Source: CAJQQY01 sp964564545 (lineage in GTDB: Bacteria; Bacteroidota; Bacteroidia; Chitinophagales; Saprospiraceae). From it: a DNA stretch of 64,000 bases. The stretch covers positions 76,766 to 140,765 of the forward strand of contig CAZMBP010000147.1 of the NCBI GenBank assembly GCA_964564545.1. The letters are read 5' to 3'. The position numbers and the translations under genes are program-made. The notes beneath the pieces are model-generated. The model saw only the letters and a program-made list of their open reading frames with translations. It made no database searches and was not told the origin of the DNA. This document shows, one piece after another, positions 56,083-63,884 of this stretch (positions are counted from its first letter, which is position 1; each line of letters starts with the position of its first letter).

Positions 56083-56251
56083 TATAAAGAACTAACTATT
56101 AAACAATTTTTTTTTAAGAACCTTCAGCATTTATAATGGAGTAAAGAATTGGGGTCAATAGCGCTAACCAATTTTAATTCTTTTCATTCCATTTTTTTCG
56201 TTATTATTGTTATTGAACTTTTAAATCAGAAATTACATAACTTTTTCAAAC

Positions 56252-57004
56252 ATGGATAAAACTCTCGATGGTCATTTGATTGAAAATTTGGAAGAGGACA
56301 AATTCGAATTTTATCGAAGTTTTCAGTTTCAAGAAGATGCTCTTCCTTTTATTGACCTTTTAAAAGAAAATGAAATTCCCTATAAATTTGATGGCTCCGA
56401 AACGTTGATTACGGAAGCCATCGTTGGTAGCCCAAATTATCCAAAGTTTGTTTTAAAAATTTTACGAAGTGATATTGCTAGAGTCAATTCAATAATTGAA
56501 AATGAAGTTTTAAAAAATGCAGCAGACTTTCATGAACACTATTTAAATGATTTTACGGATCATGAATTGTTGGCGATTTTAAGAAAACCAGATGAATCTT
56601 CCATCGAAGATATCACCATTACCAAAGAATTATTAAAGCGCCGAGGTATTCCAATTGACCCTTCTGCCCTAGTAGAAATGAAGCAAGAAAGATTAAATGA
56701 ATTGCAAAAAGGGAAAGATGAAAATACAGGTTGGATGTTGCTCTTCTATTTAACTTTAATAGCCGCAAGTCTATTTTTCAGTATCTTTTTTATTATCGGA
56801 ATTGTAGGTTTGAGTTTACATTATTGGAAAGATAAAAATACTGATATTGATGGAAATAAATTTTTCACGTACAATGAAAAAACTAGAAAAAATGGGATTA
56901 TGTTTGGTGTGACTAGCGTAATTCTAGTCATTGTATTATCATTGTTAATGCTATTTATTTTTGGTGCCTTTACCTTTGGAATAAAAAATCTAGATTTTTT
57001 TTAA
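56252..57004 (+). CDS. DUF2007-like N-terminal domain membrane protein
   Basis: A 250-aa protein. The N-terminal 75 residues (FYRSFQFQEDALPFIDLLKE, EIPYKFDG, FVLKILRSDIARVNSII) look like the putative signal-transducing DUF2007 fold. A helical linker follows, then two membrane segments (LLFYLTLIAASLFFSIFFIIGIVG; MFGVTSVILVIVLSLLMLFIFGAF). Function unknown. It is followed 20 bp later by a lipoprotein gene and may be co-transcribed. Confidence 0.65.
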   Translation: MDKTLDGHLIENLEEDKFEFYRSFQFQEDALPFIDLLKENEIPYKFDGSETLITEAIVGSPNYPKFVLKILRSDIARVNSIIENEVLKNAADFHEHYLNDFTDHELLAILRKPDESSIEDITITKELLKRRGIPIDPSALVEMKQERLNELQKGKDENTGWMLLFYLTLIAASLFFSIFFIIGIVGLSLHYWKDKNTDIDGNKFFTYNEKTRKNGIMFGVTSVILVIVLSLLMLFIFGAFTFGIKNLDFF

Positions 57005-57024
57005 AAACTTAAAATACTCCCAAT

Positions 57025-57447
57025 ATGAAATTTTTGACTCTCCTTGGATTTTGCATTGTCTTATTTTCCGCTTGCCCTAGAGTAAGTAATCAGCCTACTT
57101 ATAATTTAGGGGAAACCATCATGGTTCCGTTGAATCAATCCATCCAAATTGGATCGGAAAAAATCAATTTATTAATGTCGAATGTGCAGGAAGGAAGATG
57201 TCCAAAAGGCACAGATTGCATTCAAGCAGGAAAGGCAAAAATAAGTATGGACTTTGCTATTGATGACGCAGTTTCGGCCATCACACTTGAAGCAAAAGGA
57301 CTCTGCGAAGACGAGACTGGAAAGTGTGGAAGCACTACCACCGCACAAGGGTATACTATCCAATTATTCTACCTCTACCCTTATCCTTCTGCTGAAAATA
57401 ATGGTAAAAGAGATTACCAGGCAAAAGTAATGATCACGAAAAAATAA
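57025..57447 (+). CDS. Small lipoprotein of unknown function
   Basis: A 140-aa protein with lipobox LFSAC (Cys17). The mature part contains EGRCPKGTDCIQAGKAKI, a Cys-rich motif common to small Bacteroidota lipoproteins, and LCEDETGKCGST. The four cysteines probably form disulfides. It lies 20 bp after the DUF2007-like gene and ends just before a perfect palindrome. Confidence 0.75.
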   Translation: MKFLTLLGFCIVLFSACPRVSNQPTYNLGETIMVPLNQSIQIGSEKINLLMSNVQEGRCPKGTDCIQAGKAKISMDFAIDDAVSAITLEAKGLCEDETGKCGSTTTAQGYTIQLFYLYPYPSAENNGKRDYQAKVMITKK

Positions 57448-57459
57448 TGGTAAACTAAT

Positions 57460-57503
57460 AATGATAAACGGTTAATACCACTTGGTATTAACCGTTTATC
57501 ATT
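57460..57503. repeat. Perfect 21-bp palindrome, dispersed repeat/bidirectional terminator
   Basis: AATGATAAACGGTTAATACCA-CT-TGGTATTAACCGTTTATCATT: all 21 bp pair. It sits between convergent genes. A diverged copy is at 1821-1855. Confidence 0.75.
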
Positions 57504-57513
57504 AATTATTAAC

Positions 57514-58116
57514 TTACCCTTGCTTTCTTCTCTCTACGATCTCGCCGTTCTTATAAACGTAATCAATTGAAACGGTTCCATCCTCTTTGTAATATCTATA
57601 AACGCCATTTTGAACTCCATTAGCAAATTCAATCTCCTCCTTCTTCTGACCATCTTTTCCAGTTTTATAAAAAGTAGTACTGAAGCCATGAAGTTTTCCA
57701 TTTTTAAAATCTTGCTCAATTTCTCTCCTTGAGAAATTGTACGTTATCCATTTTCCATCTTTTACATCATTAGAAAATGAACCAATAGCTTTTACTCTAT
57801 TATTTTTTTCCGCTTCAAGATACAATCCTTCTCTTTTGCCATCTACATAATTAGTAACGGTATAAACGGTCAAATTATCATTTGGATGATAAGTCGTCCA
57901 AGTACCGGTTTTTTTTCCATTTAAAATAAAACCATCTTCAACCAATTGCCCAGTTTGTCCATTTTTTTTAGTGGCTTTTTCAATTTCAGACCCAGCAATT
58001 TTTGTTATTTCATAACCTGTAAAATCACCTGTGGTAGCTACAGTTGCTACAGGTTCGGCTGATTCTCCACAAGCGAAAAACAAAACAGTTGTCATTAGTA
58101 AAATAAAATTTTTCAT
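57514..58116 (-). CDS. MORN-repeat (YwqK-like) lipoprotein
   Basis: A 200-aa protein with lipobox VLFFAC (Cys16). At least four MORN-like repeats are seen: LNGKKTGTWTTYHPND, VDGKREGLYLEAEKN, SNDVKDGKWITYNFS, and NGKLHGFSTTFYK / NGVQNGVYRYYKEDG. YwqK-type proteins are often annotated as antitoxins, but no toxin gene is adjacent and the lipobox makes a surface or periplasmic role more likely. Confidence 0.85.
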   Translation of the reverse strand: MKNFILLMTTVLFFACGESAEPVATVATTGDFTGYEITKIAGSEIEKATKKNGQTGQLVEDGFILNGKKTGTWTTYHPNDNLTVYTVTNYVDGKREGLYLEAEKNNRVKAIGSFSNDVKDGKWITYNFSRREIEQDFKNGKLHGFSTTFYKTGKDGQKKEEIEFANGVQNGVYRYYKEDGTVSIDYVYKNGEIVERRKQG

Positions 58117-58739
58117 ACGATTAAATTATTATTTTTTGAAAAATGAATGTTTAAAATTTATTTGATGTTGAACGATTTATGGGGGCGTTCAACCTTATTT
58201 TGAATAAAATCTTTGATAAATAAAATTCAGTTTGAACATTTCGAAATGTTTACGAAAAACATAAACATCATGCTAATTTGAATTTAGTCACAAAATTAAA
58301 ATAATTGATTTTTTTTCCAAATCTGAAAAATTAAATGAATTGTTAATCTCACCAATTTTCAAAGTTTCCAAATCTTACCCACGCCGTCAAAATTAATAAA
58401 TCAGCTAGAAATGCAGATGGTTTGAGTTTTATCGAATGAGCAAAAATTCATCCAATAAATATGTTGCTAAGGCTACGAAACTCAAAAAGAGCTTCACCAA
58501 TAACCACAAGCCTTTCCGCTCGATTTCAGCACGACTTTTTAAACAACTTCATTTAATTAAACTTAAATAACAGAAACAAACAATATATAAAGGCGTAAAA
58601 ACCAAATGTTTATAACTTATGATTATTTAGCATAGTTTTTGGATTCCTACATTATAGGTATTAATAATAACACTTGTCCTCCAAAAAAATAGACGATTTA
58701 ACTATAATTCTTAACAAACATTTTATAAAAACGGACAGC
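58117..58739. other. 623-bp AT-rich intergenic region
   Basis: It holds one short basic ORF (58436-58570) and a motif GGATTCCTACATTATAGG near 58636-58655 resembling one arm of the palindromes at 29.9-30.3 kb. Otherwise no feature was seen. Confidence 0.4.
58436..58570 (+). CDS. Possible 44-aa highly basic small protein
   Basis: ATG 58436 to TAA 58568-58570. The product has about 11 Lys and 3 Arg in 44 residues (MSKNSSNKYVAKATKLKKSF at the start). No clear ribosome-binding site, no domain and no conserved neighbour. It could be a chance ORF; listed because of its unusual charge and its position in a long gap. Confidence 0.25.
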   Translation: MSKNSSNKYVAKATKLKKSFTNNHKPFRSISARLFKQLHLIKLK

Positions 58740-60728
58740 ATGAAGCGGATTTTCCCCCAGCAAAAACTTTCATCGTTATTTATTGCAATGACTTTCTTTT
58801 GCTTTTTCTCAAATATATCTTTTGCCACTACTGATTCAATTTATACGTCTATTCCTACAGGTCAATTTGGAACAAGCTGTGTAGATATCAATTCCTTTCC
58901 TGGAACTATTCAAACCATAAATAATCTTTGTCCAAATCTAAGTGGAGATTTTGCCAATTTTTCGATTTCAACAGATGTATCTTCTGGATGTATCAATTAT
59001 TTTGGTTTGGAATTAGGAGATTCTGAAGGTTGCTTTGAAATTTGTGATGACTTATCTAACTGTGATACAGTACATATTTTTCTCAATACTCTTTCTTCTC
59101 CCTTATTTTTTGCCTGTGACACTTTAGTCGAACCAGAATTTATCAATGCAAGTATTTCAGATTGTGGAGCTATGGCGGCAGTTTGTCTTCCTATCAGTTT
59201 TGACCTATACAATACACTTGAAATATATGACAATGGAGTCCTTTATGGTAATGGTGAAGCTGGTTGTAATATGGATACAACTGTAGCTTACAGCTATAAT
59301 AATTTATTCGGTCAAGGTGCCCTTGGACCATATTTCTTGGACTCATGGACAATCAACGGAATTGAATATTCTGGAGAATTTCCAGACATGCAAAGTCTAC
59401 TGGATTCTATGAATCTTTGGGATACTTTAGGTATTTGGGAATTTGATCTTGATGTACCATTTACGATTTTGGGAGGATTTAGCGATAATTTTTATGGTTC
59501 TCTGATTGCCTCCAAACCAGGTATAACTAATTCTACTTCCATCTTAGGAGCCAATTATAGTTTGACACCTCTTGGGAGTGAAATCTTTTTAGATCAAGGA
59601 GCACATTTGATCACTCTAGTCGATACGGCAACAGCTTGTATTGATTCAGTTTTGGTTACCGTCGCTTGTTTGGGAAATGATTATTTATCCTTAACCACTT
59701 ATATTAATATTTCAGGAAGTGTCTGTGTAGATACAAGTGACTTGATTGGCAATTTTGCTTCTCTTGAAAATGTATGTGAGGATAGCGGAATGGGATTAGA
59801 TATTTTTCCAGATGATGTTTGTGTCGATTGGGAAACCTTAGTAGGCGGCTCGCAGCAATTATGCTTAATGGCCTGTGATGATTTAGGATATTGTGATACT
59901 ACATTTATTTCTTTCAATGTAATAGATCCTCAGACTGATACTATTGATGTTGTTTTAGAAGAAGATGATTCACAATATTTCTGTATTGATTCTACCGAAT
60001 TATTTGGTACGGTCAATAATTATTCTATTTCTGTTGCTCCTACCCTGACCTCGATTGTTTTAGATACGGTGGATTTTTGTTTGGATATAAATAGCACAGT
60101 TTCAGGAAGTGAAATTGCCTGTGTCACCATTTGTGATAATCAAGGTGGATGTGATACGACTTGTTTTAATATAGTAATAGGTGCCGGAGATGCTGGATTA
60201 CCAATAGCCATAGATGATACAGATACAACTGCTTTTGGCGCTCCTTTTTTGATAGATTTTTTGGCCAATGACAGTTTTGATTTAGCAGATACTATTTCAA
60301 TAATTAGCTCCCCATCTAGTGGAATTTTATCATTAGATTCATTAGGAAATTACTCTTACATTCCAGACGAAGGAAGTTGTGGAAATGATAACTTCACATA
60401 TCAAATTTGCAATTTAGTGGGTTGCGTTCAAGCTACTGTATCTATTTATGTAGAGTGCGAATCGGTTTTTGTTTACAATGGATTTTCACCTAATGGAGAT
60501 GATGTGAATGATTTTTTTACGATAAGAGGAATAGAAGGATATCCTGCGCATAAGGTTAGAGTTTTTAACCGATGGGGTAATTTAGTTTTTGAGGGTGAAA
60601 ATTATCAGAATGATTGGGGCGGAAGTTGGAATGAAGCTCGTTTACCTCAAGGTACTTATTTCTTTATGGTAGAATTAAATGATGCTTTCGATACAAAGTT
60701 ATCAGGCGCTGTTTTTATTGCCTATTAA
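58740..60728 (+). CDS. T9SS type B-sorted surface protein with gliding-motility C-terminal domain
   Basis: A 662-aa protein starting at ATG 58740 (MKRIFPQQKL); the upstream TTG 58674 is not needed. A signal peptide ends around NISFA. The middle has about four beta-sandwich units with paired CDxxxxCDT motifs (CDDLSNCDTVHIFLN, CDDLGYCDTTFISFN, CDNQGGCDTTCFNIV), perhaps Ig-like or cadherin-like, then an Ig/cadherin-type unit (LIDFLANDSFDLADTISI). The CHU_C/gliding-associated C-terminal domain ends it (VYNGFSPNGDDVNDFFTI, VRVFNRWGNLVFEG, LPQGTYFFMVEL). It is predicted to be exported by the type IX system. Confidence 0.9.
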   Translation: MKRIFPQQKLSSLFIAMTFFCFFSNISFATTDSIYTSIPTGQFGTSCVDINSFPGTIQTINNLCPNLSGDFANFSISTDVSSGCINYFGLELGDSEGCFEICDDLSNCDTVHIFLNTLSSPLFFACDTLVEPEFINASISDCGAMAAVCLPISFDLYNTLEIYDNGVLYGNGEAGCNMDTTVAYSYNNLFGQGALGPYFLDSWTINGIEYSGEFPDMQSLLDSMNLWDTLGIWEFDLDVPFTILGGFSDNFYGSLIASKPGITNSTSILGANYSLTPLGSEIFLDQGAHLITLVDTATACIDSVLVTVACLGNDYLSLTTYINISGSVCVDTSDLIGNFASLENVCEDSGMGLDIFPDDVCVDWETLVGGSQQLCLMACDDLGYCDTTFISFNVIDPQTDTIDVVLEEDDSQYFCIDSTELFGTVNNYSISVAPTLTSIVLDTVDFCLDINSTVSGSEIACVTICDNQGGCDTTCFNIVIGAGDAGLPIAIDDTDTTAFGAPFLIDFLANDSFDLADTISIISSPSSGILSLDSLGNYSYIPDEGSCGNDNFTYQICNLVGCVQATVSIYVECESVFVYNGFSPNGDDVNDFFTIRGIEGYPAHKVRVFNRWGNLVFEGENYQNDWGGSWNEARLPQGTYFFMVELNDAFDTKLSGAVFIAY

Positions 60729-60786
60729 AATAACTCTCGCTTGTAAAATAATTCCAAAAACTAATTATTTTAAAGCACCATATATG

Positions 60787-60829
60787 AAAAGCCCTGCTTC
60801 CAAAATTTTGGAAGCAGGGCTTTTTTTTT
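60787..60829 (+). terminator. Perfect intrinsic terminator after the T9SS protein
   Basis: AAAAGCCCTGCTTCCAAAA / TTTTGGAAGCAGGGCTTTT followed by further T: a 19-bp perfect stem. Confidence 0.9.
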
Positions 60830-60897
60830 GTCAAATTGATAAAATTTTTGGTTCAGTTTTCTAAAAAGTATTTTATAAAAAGTATCTTGTCAAAGAA

Positions 60898-60933
60898 ACT
60901 GTTTTGAAACACGTCTCTAATTTTCAAAACAGT
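60898..60933. promoter_or_regulatory. Inverted repeat upstream of the recombinase gene
   Basis: Arms ACTGTTTTGAAA / TTTCAAAACAGT (12 bp, perfect) with a 12-nt loop containing ACGTCTCTAA. The same 10-mer recurs at 60978-60987, at the very start of the recombinase coding region. This could be an operator, attenuator or recombinase-binding site. Confidence 0.45.
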
Positions 60934-60970
60934 CTCAACCAGTTTTTTTTAGAAGAAAAACTAAGCTAAA

Positions 60971-62464
60971 ATGATAAACGTCTCTAAAATTACTCACCGC
61001 GGAGAACCGCGGATAAGAATCCAGTTTAAGAAGAATGCTGAATTAATTCGAAAGGTTAAATCTATCGAAGGAAGAAAGTGGAGTCAAACTAAAATGTGTT
61101 GGCATCTACCCTATTCCAAAGAATCATTTGAAAACTTGCGAATGGTTTTTGGAGATAATCAGTTAATTTTTGCAAAAAAGAAAGAATCCTCTCCTCCTAA
61201 TCCAACTAATGTTAAAGAAAAATCTTCCTCTCAAAAACGATTGAAAGTTAAAATAGTAGATTATCAATTTGGTAATGAAATACGAAAAAAGGTAATCGGA
61301 GAAAAAGTAATCATTCGAAAGAAGGATTTAAAATGGTTAGAGGTATTTGTACCTTCTGATAAAAAAGGATGGATAAATGTTTTACAAAATATAAATGGAC
61401 GAAGTTGGTATATGGAAAAGGCTTGTTGGAAAATCCCAAATGTAAAACAAAGTTATCGAGTTTTAAAAAAGCACATTGGGTTAAAAAACATCCAATTTAA
61501 TTTTGAAATAAATGCAGAAATTCCTGAAGAATATACTTATCGTTTTAAAAAAAAGGAATATAGTGTGGCTATAAAAACCAAAGCAAATGACTCACTAAAT
61601 GAAACTCAAAAATCTGCGATCTCCAGTTTGATAGAACAATTGACCTTAAAACGGTTGAGCCACTCAACTATAAAATCGTATAAATATCACCTAGCATCGG
61701 TTTTTATTTTCTTCAAAGAAATAGAGCCTAAAAACATTTCTACAGAACAAGTTCAACAATATATTTTATATCAAATAAAATATAAAAAGATATCTGTTTC
61801 GACTCAAAATTCAATCATCAATTCGGTAAAAGCTTATTGGGAAAAAGTACTCAAACTTCCCCCTTCAAAAATAGAGATATTTAGACCAAAAAAACCGAAA
61901 CATTTACCCAATGTATTCTCACAGGAAGAAGTCATTAGACTGATAGAAGCTCCAAAGAATTTAAAACACAAACTTATTCTACTTCTTATTTACTCAGCAG
62001 GATTACGATTAAGTGAAGTAGTTAATATTAGAGTCAGGGATATTTCTTTAGGCAGGCGCGTAATATTTATTAAAGATGGTAAAGGAAAAAAAGATAGATT
62101 TGTTACCTTAGCGGAGGAAGTTATTCCTTACCTTGCTTCTTATAAAAAACAGTATTCTCCTGACTATTGGCTTTTAGAAGGCCAATCTGGGGGACAATAT
62201 TCTAAGCGTAGCGTTCAGAATGTATTTCAAAATGCCCTGAAAACATCAAAAGTTTTTGCTTTTGGAACTGTACATACGTTAAGGCATAGTTACGCTACAC
62301 ATTGCATTGAAAATGGATTTAGCACCGCACTATTGCAAGAAGCATTAGGTCATGGCTCGATCAAAACAACAGAAAAATATTTGCATATATCCTCTAATGC
62401 TTTGAAAAAACTACGAAGTCCATTAGATATAATCAAGGATACAAAGCGAAACAAAGATGATTAA
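60971..62464 (+). CDS. Tyrosine recombinase with two N-terminal HARP-like repeats (integron-type integrase candidate)
   Basis: A 497-aa protein. Two N-terminal repeats are visible: RIRIQFKKNAELIRKVKSI-EGRKWSQTKMCWHLP (about 13-62) and LEVFVPSDKKGWINVLQNI-NGRSWYMEKACWKIP (about 122-172). Both share the G-R-x-W-x5-CW pattern reminiscent of HARP domains. A SAM-like core-binding domain is at 212-300 and the catalytic domain at 316-484: Arg346 (GLRLSE), Lys371, His435-Arg438 (HTLRHS), His461 (GHGSIKTT) and nucleophile Tyr470 (EKYLH). It ends LRSPLDII, a phrase also seen in IntI C-termini. The extra segment that defines IntI between the Lys and His-x-x-Arg patches is absent. It is followed by a cassette array in the same orientation. 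Confidence 0.92.
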   Translation: MINVSKITHRGEPRIRIQFKKNAELIRKVKSIEGRKWSQTKMCWHLPYSKESFENLRMVFGDNQLIFAKKKESSPPNPTNVKEKSSSQKRLKVKIVDYQFGNEIRKKVIGEKVIIRKKDLKWLEVFVPSDKKGWINVLQNINGRSWYMEKACWKIPNVKQSYRVLKKHIGLKNIQFNFEINAEIPEEYTYRFKKKEYSVAIKTKANDSLNETQKSAISSLIEQLTLKRLSHSTIKSYKYHLASVFIFFKEIEPKNISTEQVQQYILYQIKYKKISVSTQNSIINSVKAYWEKVLKLPPSKIEIFRPKKPKHLPNVFSQEEVIRLIEAPKNLKHKLILLLIYSAGLRLSEVVNIRVRDISLGRRVIFIKDGKGKKDRFVTLAEEVIPYLASYKKQYSPDYWLLEGQSGGQYSKRSVQNVFQNALKTSKVFAFGTVHTLRHSYATHCIENGFSTALLQEALGHGSIKTTEKYLHISSNALKKLRSPLDIIKDTKRNKDD

Positions 62465-62596
62465 ATTAAATACGTTTCAACCTATAATTTTTTATAATAT
62501 GTCGAATCCTTTACCACCCCCTACTCTTATAAATAATTCATTATCAATGAATTACAATTTAAGCCTTAAAAATATTTCAAAAAACCTATATGGAAT

Positions 62597-62619
62597 ATAT
62601 ACGCCATAGTGGCGTATAT
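62597..62619. repeat. Hairpin next to the attI-like site
   Basis: ATATACGCCA-TAG-TGGCGTATAT: a 10-bp perfect stem, seven bases before the G of the candidate crossover point. No T-tract follows, so a terminator is unlikely. Confidence 0.55.
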
Positions 62620-62634
62620 TAACAAGTTCGGTGC
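62618..62634. other. attI-like core site (recombination boundary of the first cassette)
   Basis: ATTAAC-AA-GTTCGGTGC contains AAC and GTT in opposed orientation with a two-base spacer, like the simple attI core of integrons (AAAC-AAA-GTT). The crossover is predicted between G62626 and T62627. TTCGGTGC (62627-62634) is the exact complement of the start of the attC-like site at 63790. Confidence 0.6.
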
Positions 62635-63853
62635 AACTAAAAAAATAAAATAAAGCATTCCTATAAATTTGAAACTTAAGTTTTATAAAAAAAAGCTATG
62701 AATAAAAAAGACACATTAATTCTATTTTTCATAATTACTTGTCAGTTTTTGCTATTTGCTCAAGAGGTTGAAGAATTAAAATTTATTAAAGAAGAAAAAA
62801 TTAAAGACAAGTATTACAAACCAGGTTTTGCTTTACTTGACTACAAAGGAAATTTTGTATCTGAACTCAATACTTTTTATTCAGAGAAAGGATTAATGGT
62901 AGATTTTAAAATTGATGATGTTGATTTTAGTTTCGATATGTTTCTTTATGCAAATGTTAATAAGGAAGCAAATAGAATATATACTTTTGGAAGGAATCCC
63001 CTTCCCGCAGATTGTGGAGGTAATCCATGCTCAATTCGAGGTTTTAAAATTTATGATTTAAAAGGTAATTTAATAAAGATTGATTCTACTATATTCACTT
63101 CAACTTTTGGTGGAGGTTATACCATTTCAGATAATGGGGATTTTTATATTACAAAGAAATCGCTTATTTCAGATTCACTATTACTTACAAAATATAATCT
63201 AAACGGGGTTTTGCAATGGGAACAAAAATTAGCCATATCTAGCAGAATGCATTCAAGAATAAGTATTCAAATTAGAGCAAATGAAATTATAGCAGTCTCC
63301 GCATCTGACGGTTATCCACATGCTAAAGTTCTAATTTTAAAAGGTGATTCTGGACAAAAAATTTGGGAAAAGGAGTTATCGAGTTATTCCAAAATTGTTT
63401 TATTTAATGAGAATGATATTGTTATAAATAATAGATTATCTATTTCACATTTTTCTCTTAAAAAAGATACTACATTCATAATACATACATTTCCTTCTCA
63501 GTTCATATTCATATCAAGTGATATAAAAGGAAAGTTCTTTGGAGGATTTACTCGCTCAAATTCAAAAACAGAAATTCCTTTAATAATTTTCAAAAAGATT
63601 AAAGAGGAATATGTTCTTTTCAAAAAAGTTGATTTATCAAAGTATAATTTCACAAAGGAATCATCAAATATTATTAGACCATTTATAAATTCTATATTTT
63701 TAGATGATAAAGGTGGAGTCATTATTTCCTGTTTAGACAAAAAATTATTTTTTAAATAAAGAAAATTAAATTAATAAAAAAAGAAAGCAGCACCGAACAA
63801 TGCATACCCGTTCATTCCCAGCAAAAACTGGGAACGACGGGTATGCGGGGACG
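62627..63853 (+). mobile_element. Integron-type gene cassette 1 (1227 bp, one ORF)
   Basis: Bounded by G^TT at 62626/62627 and G^TT at 63853/63854. It holds one ORF and ends in an imperfect palindrome. Its first eight bases TTCGGTGC pair with GCACCGAA at 63790-63797. In a circularised cassette these join to make a complete attC hairpin (R''...G^TTCGGTGC). This self-complementarity between the 5' end and the 3' site of one unit is the diagnostic property of integron cassettes. Confidence 0.7.
62698..63759 (+). CDS. Cassette-borne secreted beta-propeller-like protein of unknown function
   Basis: A 353-aa protein with signal peptide (LILFFIITCQFLLFAQ, cleavage after FAQ). The mature part shows repeated propeller-like strands (YDLKGNLIKIDS, GGGYTISDNGDFYITKKS, YNLNGVLQWEQKL, LKGDSGQKIWEKELSS) resembling PQQ-like repeats. 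No catalytic motif seen. ATG 62698 is 71 bp after the cassette boundary with no obvious promoter, so it may rely on a promoter in or before the recombinase gene. Confidence 0.7.
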   Translation: MNKKDTLILFFIITCQFLLFAQEVEELKFIKEEKIKDKYYKPGFALLDYKGNFVSELNTFYSEKGLMVDFKIDDVDFSFDMFLYANVNKEANRIYTFGRNPLPADCGGNPCSIRGFKIYDLKGNLIKIDSTIFTSTFGGGYTISDNGDFYITKKSLISDSLLLTKYNLNGVLQWEQKLAISSRMHSRISIQIRANEIIAVSASDGYPHAKVLILKGDSGQKIWEKELSSYSKIVLFNENDIVINNRLSISHFSLKKDTTFIIHTFPSQFIFISSDIKGKFFGGFTRSNSKTEIPLIIFKKIKEEYVLFKKVDLSKYNFTKESSNIIRPFINSIFLDDKGGVIISCLDKKLFFK

Positions 63854-63862
63854 TTGTACACC
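63790..63862. repeat. attC-like imperfect palindrome
   Basis: GCACCGAAC, then AAT, then the outer stem GCATACCCG (63802-63810) / CGGGTATGC (63838-63846) and the inner stem TTCCCAG (63815-63821) / CTGGGAA (63828-63834) with a CAAAAA loop. After GGGGAC comes G^TTGTACACC. Unequal unpaired segments (AAT versus GGGGAC) match the unpaired central spacer of attC hairpins. In the array the last bases (TTGTACACC) belong to the next cassette. Confidence 0.65.
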
Positions 63863-63884
63863 ATAAAAAAGAAAAAAGGAAAAA

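Noticed and set aside
57514..58116. YwqK-type antitoxin of a toxin-antitoxin pair
   Set aside because: No toxin gene adjacent, and the lipobox points to an exported protein.
60971..62464. Recombinase as a housekeeping XerC/XerD
   Set aside because: It is 497 aa with two extra N-terminal repeats, about 200 residues longer than Xer proteins, and no dif-like site was recognised.
60971..62464. Recombinase as a canonical integron IntI
   Set aside because: The segment between the beta-hairpin Lys and HxxR is short, without the extra helix motif typical of IntI, even though RSPLD occurs at the end.
62597..62619. Hairpin after the recombinase read as a terminator
   Set aside because: No T-tract follows on either strand; its position beside the AAC-GTT core suits a recombination site better.
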